A stretch of DNA of 64,000 nt, from positions 1,240,001 to 1,304,000 of the forward strand of contig JASGKK010000001.1 in NCBI GenBank assembly GCA_047600605.1, written 5' to 3'. Positions within the stretch are counted from its first letter, which is position 1; each line of letters starts with the position of its first letter. The translations under genes were made by a program, and so were the position numbers. Of this stretch, positions 43,193 through 51,286 are shown piece after piece. Under the pieces are notes generated by a model. The model did no database searches. It was given only the letters and a program-made list of their open reading frames with translations, and was not told the DNA's origin. The DNA is from CAYMZZ01 sp047600605. GTDB taxonomy: Bacteria; Bacteroidota; Bacteroidia; Chitinophagales; Chitinophagaceae.

Positions 43193-43831
43193 GTGAAGAA
43201 ACTTTTACAATACCTCCTGATTGCTGCCCTTTTTGTACCTGCCTCAGCCCGTGCCCAGTTTGAAACGGCACGTGATTCAGTGGTTCAGTTATATGGTGTT
43301 ATCATGACAGCCGACAGCCTGGTAGGCATTCCGGCCGTGAGCATTACCATCAAGGGGCAAAACCGGGGTACCCTCACCAATGGCGACGGCGTTTTCTCTA
43401 TTGTGGTACTCAAAGGCGATCAGATCGAGTTCACACACGTGAGCTATAAACCCAAGACCATTACCATTCCCCGCACACTGGAAGGCAACCAGTTCAGCGT
43501 CATCCAACTGATGGTGGCCGATACCGTATATCTGCCTGCTACGATTATCAAACCGAGACCCACACCGGAGCAATTTGCCCGCGACTTTGTAAATACCAAA
43601 GTGCCTGATGATGATATCGAAATCGCCCGCCAGAATACCAGTGCTGCCAAACGCCGCATTTTGCTGCAAACAACACCAGGCGATGGTGGTGAAGCAACCC
43701 GTATGCAGTTTAATCGTATAGCCAACCGCGCCGTCTACCAGGGACAAACCCCTCCCATGAATATCTTCAACCCGGCCGCCTGGGCAGACTTTATACAGTC
43801 ATGGAAACGGGGAGATTTTAAAAACAAGTAG
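43193..43831 (+). CDS. Secreted CarboxypepD_reg-like protein
   Basis: 212 residues, GTG start (then KKLLQYLLIAALFV signal peptide ending ARAQ). Residues about 33-115 form a CarboxypepD_reg-like beta sandwich (LYGVIMTADSLVGIPAVSI, TLTNGDGVFSIVV, IEFTHVSYKPKTI). The tail is helical and polar (PTPEQFARDFVNTKVPDDD, then NIFNPAAWADFIQSWKRG). It resembles the many small Bacteroidota proteins that carry this module without a barrel; the function is unknown, location periplasmic. Confidence 0.82.
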   Translation: MKKLLQYLLIAALFVPASARAQFETARDSVVQLYGVIMTADSLVGIPAVSITIKGQNRGTLTNGDGVFSIVVLKGDQIEFTHVSYKPKTITIPRTLEGNQFSVIQLMVADTVYLPATIIKPRPTPEQFARDFVNTKVPDDDIEIARQNTSAAKRRILLQTTPGDGGEATRMQFNRIANRAVYQGQTPPMNIFNPAAWADFIQSWKRGDFKNK

Positions 43832-43837
43832 GACCCG

Positions 43838-44005
43838 ATTTGATGATTTGAGGATTTGAAGAGGAGAGAGAATAATGTGCTAATGTGTTTAATGTGCCGA
43901 TGTGCTAATGAGTATCACCTTTGCCTCCAGACCTTTAACCTTTAGCCATTTACCCTCCCCTTTTAAACGCTTTATACTTTTTATACCCTTTATATACCTT
44001 TCTTA
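43838..44005. repeat. Composite word-repeat cluster (three families)
   Basis: TTTGATGA/TTTGAGGA/TTTGAAGA words at 43839-43862, AATGTGCTAATG type words at 43875-43912, and ACCTTTAACC/CGCTTTATAC/CCCTTTATA words at 43930-44003. No gene in this 187-base gap. Confidence 0.8.
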
Positions 44006-44018
44006 AAACTGCTTTCGT

Positions 44019-44906
44019 ATGAAGAACATTGCTGTAATCGGTGCCGGCACTATGGGCAATGGCATTGCGCATGTATTTGCCCAGTCAGGATTTGATGTAA
44101 CACTTATTGACGTTTCGGCTCCTGCATTGGAAAAGGCCCTGGCTACTATTGCCAAAAATCTTGACCGGCAGGTAAGCAAAGCGGCCATTACGGAAGCAGA
44201 TAAAACAGCCACCCTGGGCCGTATTCAAACCAACACCCAACTGGCTGCAGGTGTACAACAAGCCGACCTGGTGGTAGAGGCCGCCACAGAAAATACCCCC
44301 ATCAAACTCAAAATATTTGAACAACTGGATCAGGCTGCCCCTCCTGCCTGTATTCTTGCCACCAATACCTCCTCGATCTCTATCACCAAAATAGCTGCAG
44401 TCACCAAAAGACCTGCACAGGTTATCGGTATGCATTTCATGAACCCCGTTCCGGTCATGAAACTTGTTGAGATCATCAATGGATATGCTACGGAAAAAAA
44501 TGTGACTGAACAGATCGTTGCACTCAGCAGACAACTGGGTAAAATCCCCTGTGTCGTCAACGATTATCCCGGTTTTGTAGCTAACCGTATCCTTATGCCG
44601 ATGATCAATGAAGCCATCTGCAGCCTATATGAAGGTGTGGCCGGTGTGGAAGCAATAGATACGGTGATGAAGCTGGGAATGGCTCATCCGATGGGGCCAT
44701 TGCAACTGGCCGATTTTATCGGACTCGATGTATGCCTCTCTATCCTGCATGTACTGCATGAGGGCTTCGGCAATCCCAAATATGCACCCTGTCCGCTGCT
44801 CACCAATATGGTGACTGCCGGCAAACTCGGTGTTAAAAGCGGAGAAGGCTTTTATGTTTATACACCCGGTAGTAAAGAACTGGCACCCAGCCCGCGTTTC
44901 AGTTAA
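44019..44906 (+). CDS. hbd: 3-hydroxybutyryl-CoA dehydrogenase
   Basis: 295 residues. N-terminal NAD fold IGAGTMGNGIAHVFAQSG, VVEAATEN, ILATNTSSISITKIA, GMHFMNPVPVMKLVEI, DYPGFVANRILMPMINEA; C-terminal domain with MKLGMAHPMGPLQLADFIGL and GEGFYVY. It oxidises L-3-hydroxyacyl-CoA in fatty-acid or polyhydroxybutyrate-type metabolism, in the cytoplasm. Full length and single. Confidence 0.94.
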   Translation: MKNIAVIGAGTMGNGIAHVFAQSGFDVTLIDVSAPALEKALATIAKNLDRQVSKAAITEADKTATLGRIQTNTQLAAGVQQADLVVEAATENTPIKLKIFEQLDQAAPPACILATNTSSISITKIAAVTKRPAQVIGMHFMNPVPVMKLVEIINGYATEKNVTEQIVALSRQLGKIPCVVNDYPGFVANRILMPMINEAICSLYEGVAGVEAIDTVMKLGMAHPMGPLQLADFIGLDVCLSILHVLHEGFGNPKYAPCPLLTNMVTAGKLGVKSGEGFYVYTPGSKELAPSPRFS

Positions 44907-45005
44907 TAAGTCAGTCAGCAATACCCATAGTACCGGGCATATCAACTCCTGCCGGTTGCAGGCACTGCTGTATCGGTTCCAAAGTCAACAGCTTACGTAT
45001 ACCTG

Positions 45006-45401
45006 CTACACACTATTCAATCGCTGGCCTTTGGCATTGGCAGCGATAAACAGGGCAAAGCCCGCCAGTGCCGTATCTTTCAGCAGGTTTACAAAAGCCA
45101 TTTGCCGCATTTCGGCATCGCCCGAATCACGGTAATTGGGCAAATGCACCAGCAGTACAAAGGCCAGCAACATAGCTGCCAGCAGATAACCTGCCACTGC
45201 TACAAAACGATTGGTAATAAATGAAACGGCTGCAAGCATAAAGGCCACGCCAACAAAATATACCCAGTTGACGCCTCCGGGAAGATAAGGGGGTACGAAA
45301 TTGATCATCTCCTTAGGATGCCTGAAGTGTTGCAATCCAAATACGATCATTACAATCGCCAATAGCCATATAGCTATTCGTGAGATAATATGCTGTACCA
45401 T
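45006..45401 (-). CDS. DoxX-like small membrane protein
   Basis: 131 residues, four hydrophobic helices: IAIWLLAIVMIVFGLQHFRH, VNWVYFVGVAFMLAAVSF, VAVAGYLLAAMLLAFVLLVH, NLLKDTALAGFALFIAA. The pattern GLQHFRHPKEMINFVPPYLPG and the final KDTALAG helix fit the DoxX-like family. The function is unknown; it sits alone. Confidence 0.8.
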   Translation of the reverse strand: MVQHIISRIAIWLLAIVMIVFGLQHFRHPKEMINFVPPYLPGGVNWVYFVGVAFMLAAVSFITNRFVAVAGYLLAAMLLAFVLLVHLPNYRDSGDAEMRQMAFVNLLKDTALAGFALFIAANAKGQRLNSV

Positions 45402-45505
45402 AAAAGAACTTTTAATACTATTAAGTTACGCTATTTATCAGGTATAACCCGCTTTGGGTATAAGTTTCCGGTTATCATCCGTACTCATTACAATTGCTTT
45501 GTAAG

Positions 45506-45513
45506 TAGATTTG
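45506..45513 (+). promoter_or_regulatory. -7 box TAGATTTG of the aldo/keto reductase gene, leaderless
   Basis: Exact TAnnTTTG with four bases (CGTC) to the ATG at 45518. Confidence 0.65.
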
Positions 45514-45517
45514 CGTC

Positions 45518-46414
45518 ATGGAATATCGCAGTTTGGGCAAATCGGACCTGCAGGTAAGCGAAATCGGCTTTGGCTGTATGTCACTCGGCCCGCAACAATC
45601 AGACGCCATACATTTATTACAGGAAGCTATGGCAGCGGGTATCAATTATTTTGATACCGCCGATCTGTACGACAAAGGCGAAAATGAAAAACTCCTCGGC
45701 AAAGCCATCAAAGACCGCCGCAGCTCCGTAATTGTCGCCACCAAGGGCGGCAATCAATGGAATGCCCAGGGAACCGCCTGGACCTGGAATGCATCACCCG
45801 ATTATCTTATGCAGGCAGCCGAAGACAGCCTTCGCCGTCTTGGCACCAGCTATATCGATCTGTATCAGTTGCATGGCGGCACTATCGAAGACCCTATTGA
45901 TGATATCATTGCCGTATTTGAACGATTGAAAGAACAGGGAAAGATCCGGTATTATGGCATCTCCTCCATCAGACCCAATGTAATCCGCGCCTGGCTGCAA
46001 CGCGGAGGACTCACCAGTGTGATGATGCAGTACAGCCTGCTTGACCGGCGACCGGAAGAATCCTGCATCGAGTTGCTGCAAACAACAACAACCGGCATGC
46101 TGGCCCGCGGCGTACTGGCAAAAGGACTCCTGGCCGGCAAAACAGCCGAACCATTTCTCAATTATACTGCAGCACAGGTGGCAGCGGCCGCTGCCCGCGT
46201 ACAGGCAATCAGCACTGCCCGGCGACAGCCTGCCGGCACTGCCGTACAATATGTATTGCACCAGCCTGTAGTAAGCAGTGCCGTTATCGGCATCCGCACG
46301 CAGGAGCAGCTCAACCAGGCCATTGCTGCCGGGCTCTCTGTACCATTATCTGAAAACGAATGGAAAACACTGGCAGCAGCGCTGCCCGCCAATGAGTATG
46401 ATGTACATCGATAA
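45518..46414 (+). CDS. Aldo/keto reductase
   Basis: 298 residues, (beta/alpha)8 barrel. Catalytic tetrad visible: D46 and Y51 (NYFDTADLYDKGENE), K76 (VATKGG), H119 (YQLHGG). NADPH-site region at the end: VIGIRTQEQLNQAI. The N-terminal MEYRSLGKSDLQVSEIGFG is typical of YghZ/Tas-like members. The substrate is unknown. Confidence 0.92.
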   Translation: MEYRSLGKSDLQVSEIGFGCMSLGPQQSDAIHLLQEAMAAGINYFDTADLYDKGENEKLLGKAIKDRRSSVIVATKGGNQWNAQGTAWTWNASPDYLMQAAEDSLRRLGTSYIDLYQLHGGTIEDPIDDIIAVFERLKEQGKIRYYGISSIRPNVIRAWLQRGGLTSVMMQYSLLDRRPEESCIELLQTTTTGMLARGVLAKGLLAGKTAEPFLNYTAAQVAAAAARVQAISTARRQPAGTAVQYVLHQPVVSSAVIGIRTQEQLNQAIAAGLSVPLSENEWKTLAAALPANEYDVHR

Positions 46415-46434
46415 TCACGATGACCAGATATGCA

Positions 46435-47046
46435 TCAGGCAATCTTCTGCAACTCAGAGCCCCTGATATCCTGCAATTTGAAAACTACTTCATCCTGCCA
46501 GTTGCGGGGTATACCAATCTCCATTGAGCAAAACAGGTTGGCTTCCTGGCGTATCACTTTGCAATCAAACTGCTTTACCACCTTCATTACTTCATTCATC
46601 TGCGTATAATCAAACTGCAGACGGTAGTTGACCAGCACAGGCTTTTGCACAAGCGTTGTCACCTGCAATGCCAGTGCAGCAGTGGTTTTGTAGGCATTGA
46701 TGAGACCGGGTACGCCCAGCAGGGTTCCGCCAAAATAACGCACTACCACGATCAGCACATTCGTCACCTGCTTACTGTCTATCTGTCCCAGGATAGGACG
46801 ACCCGCAGATCCGGAAGGCTCTCCATCATCGCTTACCCGATACTGTGTGCCATCCAGACCCAGGCGATAGGCAAAACAATGGTGAGTAGCTTTGGGATGT
46901 TCCTTTTTTATGGAAGCCAGTTTTTCTTTAAAGTCATTCACATCTGTAATAGGTATGGTATACCCGATAAAACGGCTTCCTTTATCCTTAAATTCGGCTA
47001 CCGAGCCCTGATCAATAGTGGTATAATAATCTCCTGTTAAATACAT
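46435..47046 (-). CDS. yigZ: IMPACT/YigZ family protein
   Basis: 203 residues. N-terminal UPF0029 (Impact) domain: GSRFIGYTIPITDVNDFKEK, HHCFAYRLG, DDGEPSGSAGRPIL, VVVRYFGGTLLGVPGLINAY; C-terminal DUF1949 ferredoxin-like domain. Members bind translation factors or RNA; the role is not settled. It starts 17 bases after the ribD stop and is probably co-transcribed. Confidence 0.92.
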   Translation of the reverse strand: MYLTGDYYTTIDQGSVAEFKDKGSRFIGYTIPITDVNDFKEKLASIKKEHPKATHHCFAYRLGLDGTQYRVSDDGEPSGSAGRPILGQIDSKQVTNVLIVVVRYFGGTLLGVPGLINAYKTTAALALQVTTLVQKPVLVNYRLQFDYTQMNEVMKVVKQFDCKVIRQEANLFCSMEIGIPRNWQDEVVFKLQDIRGSELQKIA

Positions 47047-47063
47047 GTTGCTATACTTCTTTC

Positions 47064-48128
47064 TTATGCGGGTCTGTAAATTTCTATACGATCGCTGTCA
47101 ACCTGCGTCACCGCAGTGAGCTGCGCATTTTTAAGTTGCGGCGCCTGCAAGTCTTCTTTTGCCCATACCTGTTTACTGCGGATGATACGAATCTCATCCC
47201 AGTACCCGGCATCAAGCATTGTCTGCAACAGGGTTTGTCCTCCTTCTACCAGCACACTCTGGATAGTAAGGTCGTGCAGGCATTGCCCTACACCCGCTAT
47301 AAAATCTTCTTCTTTTACCTGATGATACTCCACGCTACTGCCAGTGTCCTGTTTCTGTGTATTAAAAACAAGAGTACGCTGGCTGCCATCAAATACACGC
47401 AGATCCCGGGGCAAACGCAGGTGGCGATCCAGCACCACACGAACCGGCGAAGGCCCGGGCCAGAGCCGGTTGGTCAATTGCGGGTCATCAGCCAGTGCTG
47501 TACCAGGTCCCACCAGTATGGCCGCTTCCTCACTGCGCCATTGATGCACCAGGCGATTACTGTATTCATTGCTGATCAGCAGGCGCGGCTGACCGGGCAA
47601 AGCTGCCATAAACCCATCGCCGGTACAGGCCCATTTGAGAATGATATAAGGGCGCTTCTTCTGATGAAATGTGAAGAAGCGGCGGTTTTGTTCGCGGCAC
47701 TCCTGCTCCAGTAATCCGGAATGCACCTGCACTCCTGCTGTTTCTAATTTCTCTATTCCTTTTCCATCTACCAGCGGAAAGGGATCACGGCAACCGATCC
47801 AGACACGTTTTATCTGTTCACGGATGATAAGGTCGGCGCAGGGAGGAGTTTTCCCAAAATGTGCACAGGGCTCCAGCGATACAAAAAGCTCTGCCTGTGG
47901 TATAAGATGCTTGTCTTCGGGCCGTACAGCCTGCAGGCAATTTACTTCCGCATGCGGACCACCATATTGCTGATGGTAGCCTTCGCCAATGATCCTGCCC
48001 TCAACAACCAGTACTGCTCCCACCAGGGGATTGGGGGCCACCCAACCAGCTCCCAGCGCGGCCAGCTGCAGACAACGCTGCATATAGCCCGCTTCCCGAT
48101 TTCCTGCCTGCTCCTGCCCTTTGATCAT
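47064..48128 (-). CDS. ribD: Riboflavin biosynthesis deaminase/reductase
   Basis: 354 residues from the ATG at 48128; in-frame codons upstream lie beyond the -7 box. N-terminal deaminase with zinc motif HAE (59-61) and PCAHFGKTPPC (Cys88, Cys97), GWVAPNPLVGAVLV; C-terminal reductase with KWACTGDGFMA, EEAAILVGPGTALADDPQLTNR and VLVEGGQTLLQTMLDAGYWDE. It carries out two steps from GTP to riboflavin. Leaderless-type promoter, back to back with that of prmC. Confidence 0.95.
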   Translation of the reverse strand: MIKGQEQAGNREAGYMQRCLQLAALGAGWVAPNPLVGAVLVVEGRIIGEGYHQQYGGPHAEVNCLQAVRPEDKHLIPQAELFVSLEPCAHFGKTPPCADLIIREQIKRVWIGCRDPFPLVDGKGIEKLETAGVQVHSGLLEQECREQNRRFFTFHQKKRPYIILKWACTGDGFMAALPGQPRLLISNEYSNRLVHQWRSEEAAILVGPGTALADDPQLTNRLWPGPSPVRVVLDRHLRLPRDLRVFDGSQRTLVFNTQKQDTGSSVEYHQVKEEDFIAGVGQCLHDLTIQSVLVEGGQTLLQTMLDAGYWDEIRIIRSKQVWAKEDLQAPQLKNAQLTAVTQVDSDRIEIYRPA

Positions 48129-48133
48129 GGCCG

Positions 48134-48156
48134 CAAAAGTAAATGAATTAAGTTTG
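48134..48156. promoter_or_regulatory. Back-to-back leaderless promoters of ribD and prmC
   Basis: Minus-strand TACTTTTG (48134-48141) lies 5 bases from the ribD ATG, and plus-strand TAAGTTTG (48149-48156) lies 5 bases from the prmC ATG. The boxes are 7 bases apart, and the whole space between the two start codons is only 33 bases. Confidence 0.75.
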
Positions 48157-48161
48157 TGGCT

Positions 48162-49013
48162 ATGACCTATCCCGAAGCTCAGCGCCAAATCACTGACAAT
48201 CTTTTATCTATCTACCCTCCGGGTGAAGCAGCAGCCATCAGTGGCCTGCTGCTGGAACATATCACCGGCAAAAGACCCCAGGAATGGCGATCGAGGGATA
48301 ATACAGCACTTACAACAACACAGGAGCAGGCCATCCCCCCCCTTCTTACCCGATTACTGGCCCATGAGCCAGTACAATATGTAACCGGCGAAACCTGGTT
48401 TTGCGGCCTGCGTTTTCATGTAAACCGTCATGTGCTGATTCCGCGGCCGGAGACGGAAGAACTGGTAGAATGGCTGGTCAGCCAATGCCGGTTCCCTATC
48501 GACACATTAAGCATTGCTGATATGGGCACAGGCAGCGGATGCATTCCCATTGCACTCAAAAAAAGATTAAATAAAGCCCATGTACGGGGATACGATATCA
48601 GTACCGATGCACTGGAGGTAGCCCGCGTCAATGCGGCCGCATTGGATATTCCCGTCCTGTTTGAGCAGCTTGATATGCTCGACAGCAAAGCTACAGCTTC
48701 ACTTCCCCGGTTCGATTTTATTACCAGCAATCCGCCCTACATACCCCAACAGGAAAAAGATCATATGCCGGTCAATGTAACCGCTTATGAACCGGCTCTG
48801 GCCCTTTTTGTACCCGACAATGATCCATTGCTGTTTTACAAGGCACTGGCCATACTGGGCAAAACCAAATTAAATGACGGCGGTATGTTACTGATGGAAC
48901 TGCACGAAGATCTGGCTGAGCAATGCGTCTCCTTATTCAGCCAGGAAGGCTATCAGACAGAAATAAAAAAGGATATGCAGGGGAAAGAGCGAATGCTGCG
49001 GGCCTGGTATTAA
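48162..49013 (+). CDS. prmC: Release factor glutamine methyltransferase
   Basis: 283 residues from the ATG at 48162. The GTG at 48156 overlaps the last base of the -7 box and is rejected. Helical N-terminal domain, then SAM domain: PRPETEELVEW, MGTGSGCIPIAL (GTGSG 122-126), the catalytic NPPY (190-193) in FITSNPPYIPQQEKD, and the end MLLMELHED. It methylates the GGQ glutamine of release factors. Its stop overlaps the stop of the convergent lipoprotein gene by 4 bases. Confidence 0.96.
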   Translation: MTYPEAQRQITDNLLSIYPPGEAAAISGLLLEHITGKRPQEWRSRDNTALTTTQEQAIPPLLTRLLAHEPVQYVTGETWFCGLRFHVNRHVLIPRPETEELVEWLVSQCRFPIDTLSIADMGTGSGCIPIALKKRLNKAHVRGYDISTDALEVARVNAAALDIPVLFEQLDMLDSKATASLPRFDFITSNPPYIPQQEKDHMPVNVTAYEPALALFVPDNDPLLFYKALAILGKTKLNDGGMLLMELHEDLAEQCVSLFSQEGYQTEIKKDMQGKERMLRAWY

Positions 49014-49420
49014 TCTTTGCGATGATAGACTGTTTTGATCTGCAGGTTGCCCGATGCATCTGCCTGGGTAATGGTTAAGGATGATGCCTCCAGCTGTTCT
49101 ACCCGGCGTCTTTCGGTACGGGAAGGATTTCCATAATTATCTGCTTCGAATTGCAATACCACATCGGTACTGGCAGGCGACCATTGATATTGTCCTGTAC
49201 GTGCAGGCACATCGGTAGTGAGGGTAAACCGACCACTTGCTTCAAACGAAATAGTTTCCGAATAGTTGACGGGACTTGCAGGAGTAAGATTGCCTGATGC
49301 GTCGGGAAAATAATATACTACGCTCTCCCATTGCCCTACCAGGGTAGTTTGCTTTTGTTTGGAGCAGGCTGTAAGTAATGTAATAACAGCCAGCAAAAAG
49401 GTAGCTCGCAGGTTTTTCAC
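49010..49420 (-). CDS. Small lipoprotein, lipocalin-like
   Basis: 136 residues from a GTG at 49420 (then KNLRATFLLAVITLLTAC, lipid Cys19); the open frame further upstream gives no signal peptide. The rest is a beta-rich fold: LVGQWESVVYYFPDASGNL, ETISFEASGRFTLTTDVPA, QYQWSPASTDVVLQFE, SLTITQADASGNLQIKTVY, like lipocalin-type DUF families of Bacteroidota. CATTTTTG (one mismatch) directly precedes the GTG. The function is unknown. It lies after exbD on the same strand but likely has its own start. Confidence 0.7.
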   Translation of the reverse strand: MKNLRATFLLAVITLLTACSKQKQTTLVGQWESVVYYFPDASGNLTPASPVNYSETISFEASGRFTLTTDVPARTGQYQWSPASTDVVLQFEADNYGNPSRTERRRVEQLEASSLTITQADASGNLQIKTVYHRKD

Positions 49421-49492
49421 AAAAATGGATTTGCTATCAAAAATAGCGCAGCCTGCTGATGAAGAGAAATGAAAAACTACCTGGGACAACTA

Positions 49493-49894
49493 CTATTTCA
49501 CATTGGCAACCACCTTGGCCCCGGCTCGTTTTGACAAGCGCATAATCCGGAATACTTCACCATAATAGGCAGAAGTATCTGCATTGATTACCACCGTGGG
49601 AGTATCTACTGTGGCTTTGTACCGGTCTATCTCAAAAGTGAGTGAGGAGTCGATGGCTGATATATCTACTCTGCGTGCGCCAATATAAAACTGCTGTTGA
49701 TTATCAATCGACACAATGATGTTCTGTTTGGCCTTGGTATCCTTGGTGCCGCGGGGAATACCCACTTTCACCACGTTGGGATTGGCCAGTGTAGCTACAA
49801 TCAGGAAGAACATGAGCAGGATAAACAGGATATCGTTGAGCGAATCCGTAAACACTTCTGATGCTTCCCCTTTATCTCTCTTTCTAAACTTCAT
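49493..49894 (-). CDS. exbD: ExbD/TolR-family biopolymer transport protein
   Basis: 133 residues. One N-terminal membrane helix with the conserved Asp (FTDSLNDILFILLMFFLIVA), then a periplasmic domain (VKVGIPRGTKDTKAKQNIIV, VVINADTSAYYGEVFRIMRL). It pairs with ExbB 9 bases upstream to form a proton-driven engine for TonB or for another envelope process. No tonB gene is next to it. Confidence 0.92.
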   Translation of the reverse strand: MKFRKRDKGEASEVFTDSLNDILFILLMFFLIVATLANPNVVKVGIPRGTKDTKAKQNIIVSIDNQQQFYIGARRVDISAIDSSLTFEIDRYKATVDTPTVVINADTSAYYGEVFRIMRLSKRAGAKVVANVK

Positions 49895-49903
49895 GTTTAT
49901 TTT

Positions 49904-50599
49904 TTAGCGGGTGGGCTCCTGTAATACATCCAGGAAATCGGCTGAGGCAGCTTCCATTTTGTTGGCAGCCTTGTCAATTTGGGTATTGAGATAACTATAG
50001 GCCAGGTAAGCTCCCAGACCAATCACCAGTCCGGTAATGGAGGTGATCAGTTTGGTATAGATACCACCGGCAATAGTGCCCACTTCAAATTCATTTGAAT
50101 TATTGATATTGGAAAACAGCTGCATCAGACCTACCAGTGTACCCACAAAGCCAAAGATGGGAGCTGCTTTGGAAATCACTGACAATACACCCAGATTTTT
50201 TTCGAGCTTATACATTTCCAGCTGTCCCACATTATCCATGCTTTTTTCGATACTGTCAATCGGCTTGCCAATGCGTTGAATGCCTTTATCAATAATACGT
50301 GCCACGGGATTGTTGGTGTTTTTGGCAAAGCTGCGTGCCGCAGTAATATTGCCACTCACAATATGATCCCGTACAATATTCATAAAATTGCCATCAATAC
50401 GTGCCGCATTACGGATGGCGATGCTACGCTCTGCAGCTACATATACTGCTGCCAGCAGCATCACACCCAGGGGAATCATGATCCAGCCACCCATGGTGAG
50501 CAGTTCCAGGAAACTGAGCTTGCCGTCGTGATTGGTATCACCTGCTGCGTATTTCACTACTTTGTCAACCGAATCTGCAATCTGTAAAAGGTCGAACAT
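49904..50599 (-). CDS. exbB: MotA/TolQ/ExbB proton channel with N-terminal EF-hand-like loop
   Basis: 231 residues. Three membrane helices; the family core is visible in GVLSVISKAAPIFGFVGTLVGLMQLF and in GIYTKLITSITGLVIGLGAYLAYSYL. Just before the first helix, residues 21-32 read DTNHDGKLSFLE, a textbook 12-residue EF-hand loop (D1, N3, D5, G6, L8, S9, E12). Such a loop is unusual for this family and could bind calcium on the outer face. First gene of the exbB-exbD pair. Confidence 0.9.
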   Translation of the reverse strand: MFDLLQIADSVDKVVKYAAGDTNHDGKLSFLELLTMGGWIMIPLGVMLLAAVYVAAERSIAIRNAARIDGNFMNIVRDHIVSGNITAARSFAKNTNNPVARIIDKGIQRIGKPIDSIEKSMDNVGQLEMYKLEKNLGVLSVISKAAPIFGFVGTLVGLMQLFSNINNSNEFEVGTIAGGIYTKLITSITGLVIGLGAYLAYSYLNTQIDKAANKMEAASADFLDVLQEPTR

Positions 50600-50821
50600 A
50601 GATTTTCGTCTTTAAGTGCGTAAATGTAAGGGGAACGACCCTATTCCGTCTGTCATTCTTATCAACAGGCCTGAATAACCAACCAGTCAGCTCCTGTACC
50701 CTTCACCGCCGCAATAATTAGGATTTGCTTTGAATACGAATGAACGAAAAAAAGAATGCCTCGTTGTGTGTGAACCCTAAGTTTTAGAGTTCTTTAACAT
50801 CATAACCAGCAAAAATGCAAT

Positions 50822-50896
50822 GATTTGGAGATTTGAAAATTTGAGGATTTGAAGATCGAGAGAGAAATGTGCTAACGGATCTGAAGATTTGAGGAT
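50822..50896. repeat. Word-repeat cluster (TTTGARRA words)
   Basis: TTTGGAGA/TTTGAAAA/TTTGAGGA/TTTGAAGA at 50823-50854, an ATGTGCTAA word, and a second run GAAGATTTGAGGATC at 50883-50897. Both runs have the same direction. Confidence 0.75.
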
Positions 50897-51183
50897 CACT
50901 GCTGTCCGGGAAAATAAAAGGAAACAGCTGTTCTTTCGAAAAGTTATCACACTGCTTTTACTGTTGAAATGAAGCATACGCGTCCCGTCCGAGGGTTCGG
51001 ACCGGGCAGTTAAACTGGAAATGATCGAATAGTTTACTATCCGCAAATACTGTTCCCCCTGTTTCGCACCTGCGTTTAATTCCGTCTTTTTGCCTCCACG
51101 GCCGGCAGGCCAATGTGGTTCACCGGTAAGTAGCCGATTAGAAGATGTCCCTTTTTTAAATATGAATTTTCCCCGGACAACAG

Positions 51184-51278
51184 TGGTTTGAGGATTTGAA
51201 ATGTAATATGTAAAGGCGGCACCTTTAAACTCTTTATACCCTTTATACTTTTAAACCTTTAACCCTTCTCCCCTCCGC
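51184..51278. repeat. Word-repeat cluster (TTTGAGGA and CTTTATACC words)
   Basis: One TTTGAGGATTTGAA at 51187-51200, then CCTTTAAACT CTTTATACC CTTTATAC TTTTAAACC words at 51221-51262. It lies right after the SPFH gene's stop (its downstream side on the minus strand). Confidence 0.75.
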
Positions 51279-51286
51279 CTTTACAC

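Larger units (their letters stand above)
50600..51286. other. 687-base gap with repeats and an unexplained GC-rich hairpin
   Basis: No gene is seen on either strand. It begins with the exbB upstream region (TACATTTA near 50624, weak). Word-repeats lie at 50822-50896 and 51184-51278. Between them, 50930-51160 holds a stable hairpin (arms 50984-50992 and 50997-51006, CCCGTCCGA with TCGGACCGGG, one bulge) and a small GGCC/GGCC hairpin near 51100. The middle may encode a structured RNA; I recognise no known family. Confidence 0.5.

Noticed and set aside
48156..48158. GTG as prmC start
   Set aside because: Its first base is the last base of the TAAGTTTG box; the ATG at 48162 fits the leaderless spacing seen in other genes.
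50984..51006. tRNA T-arm-like hairpin
   Set aside because: No acceptor stem, anticodon arm or CCA context can be drawn around it, so it is not a tRNA.
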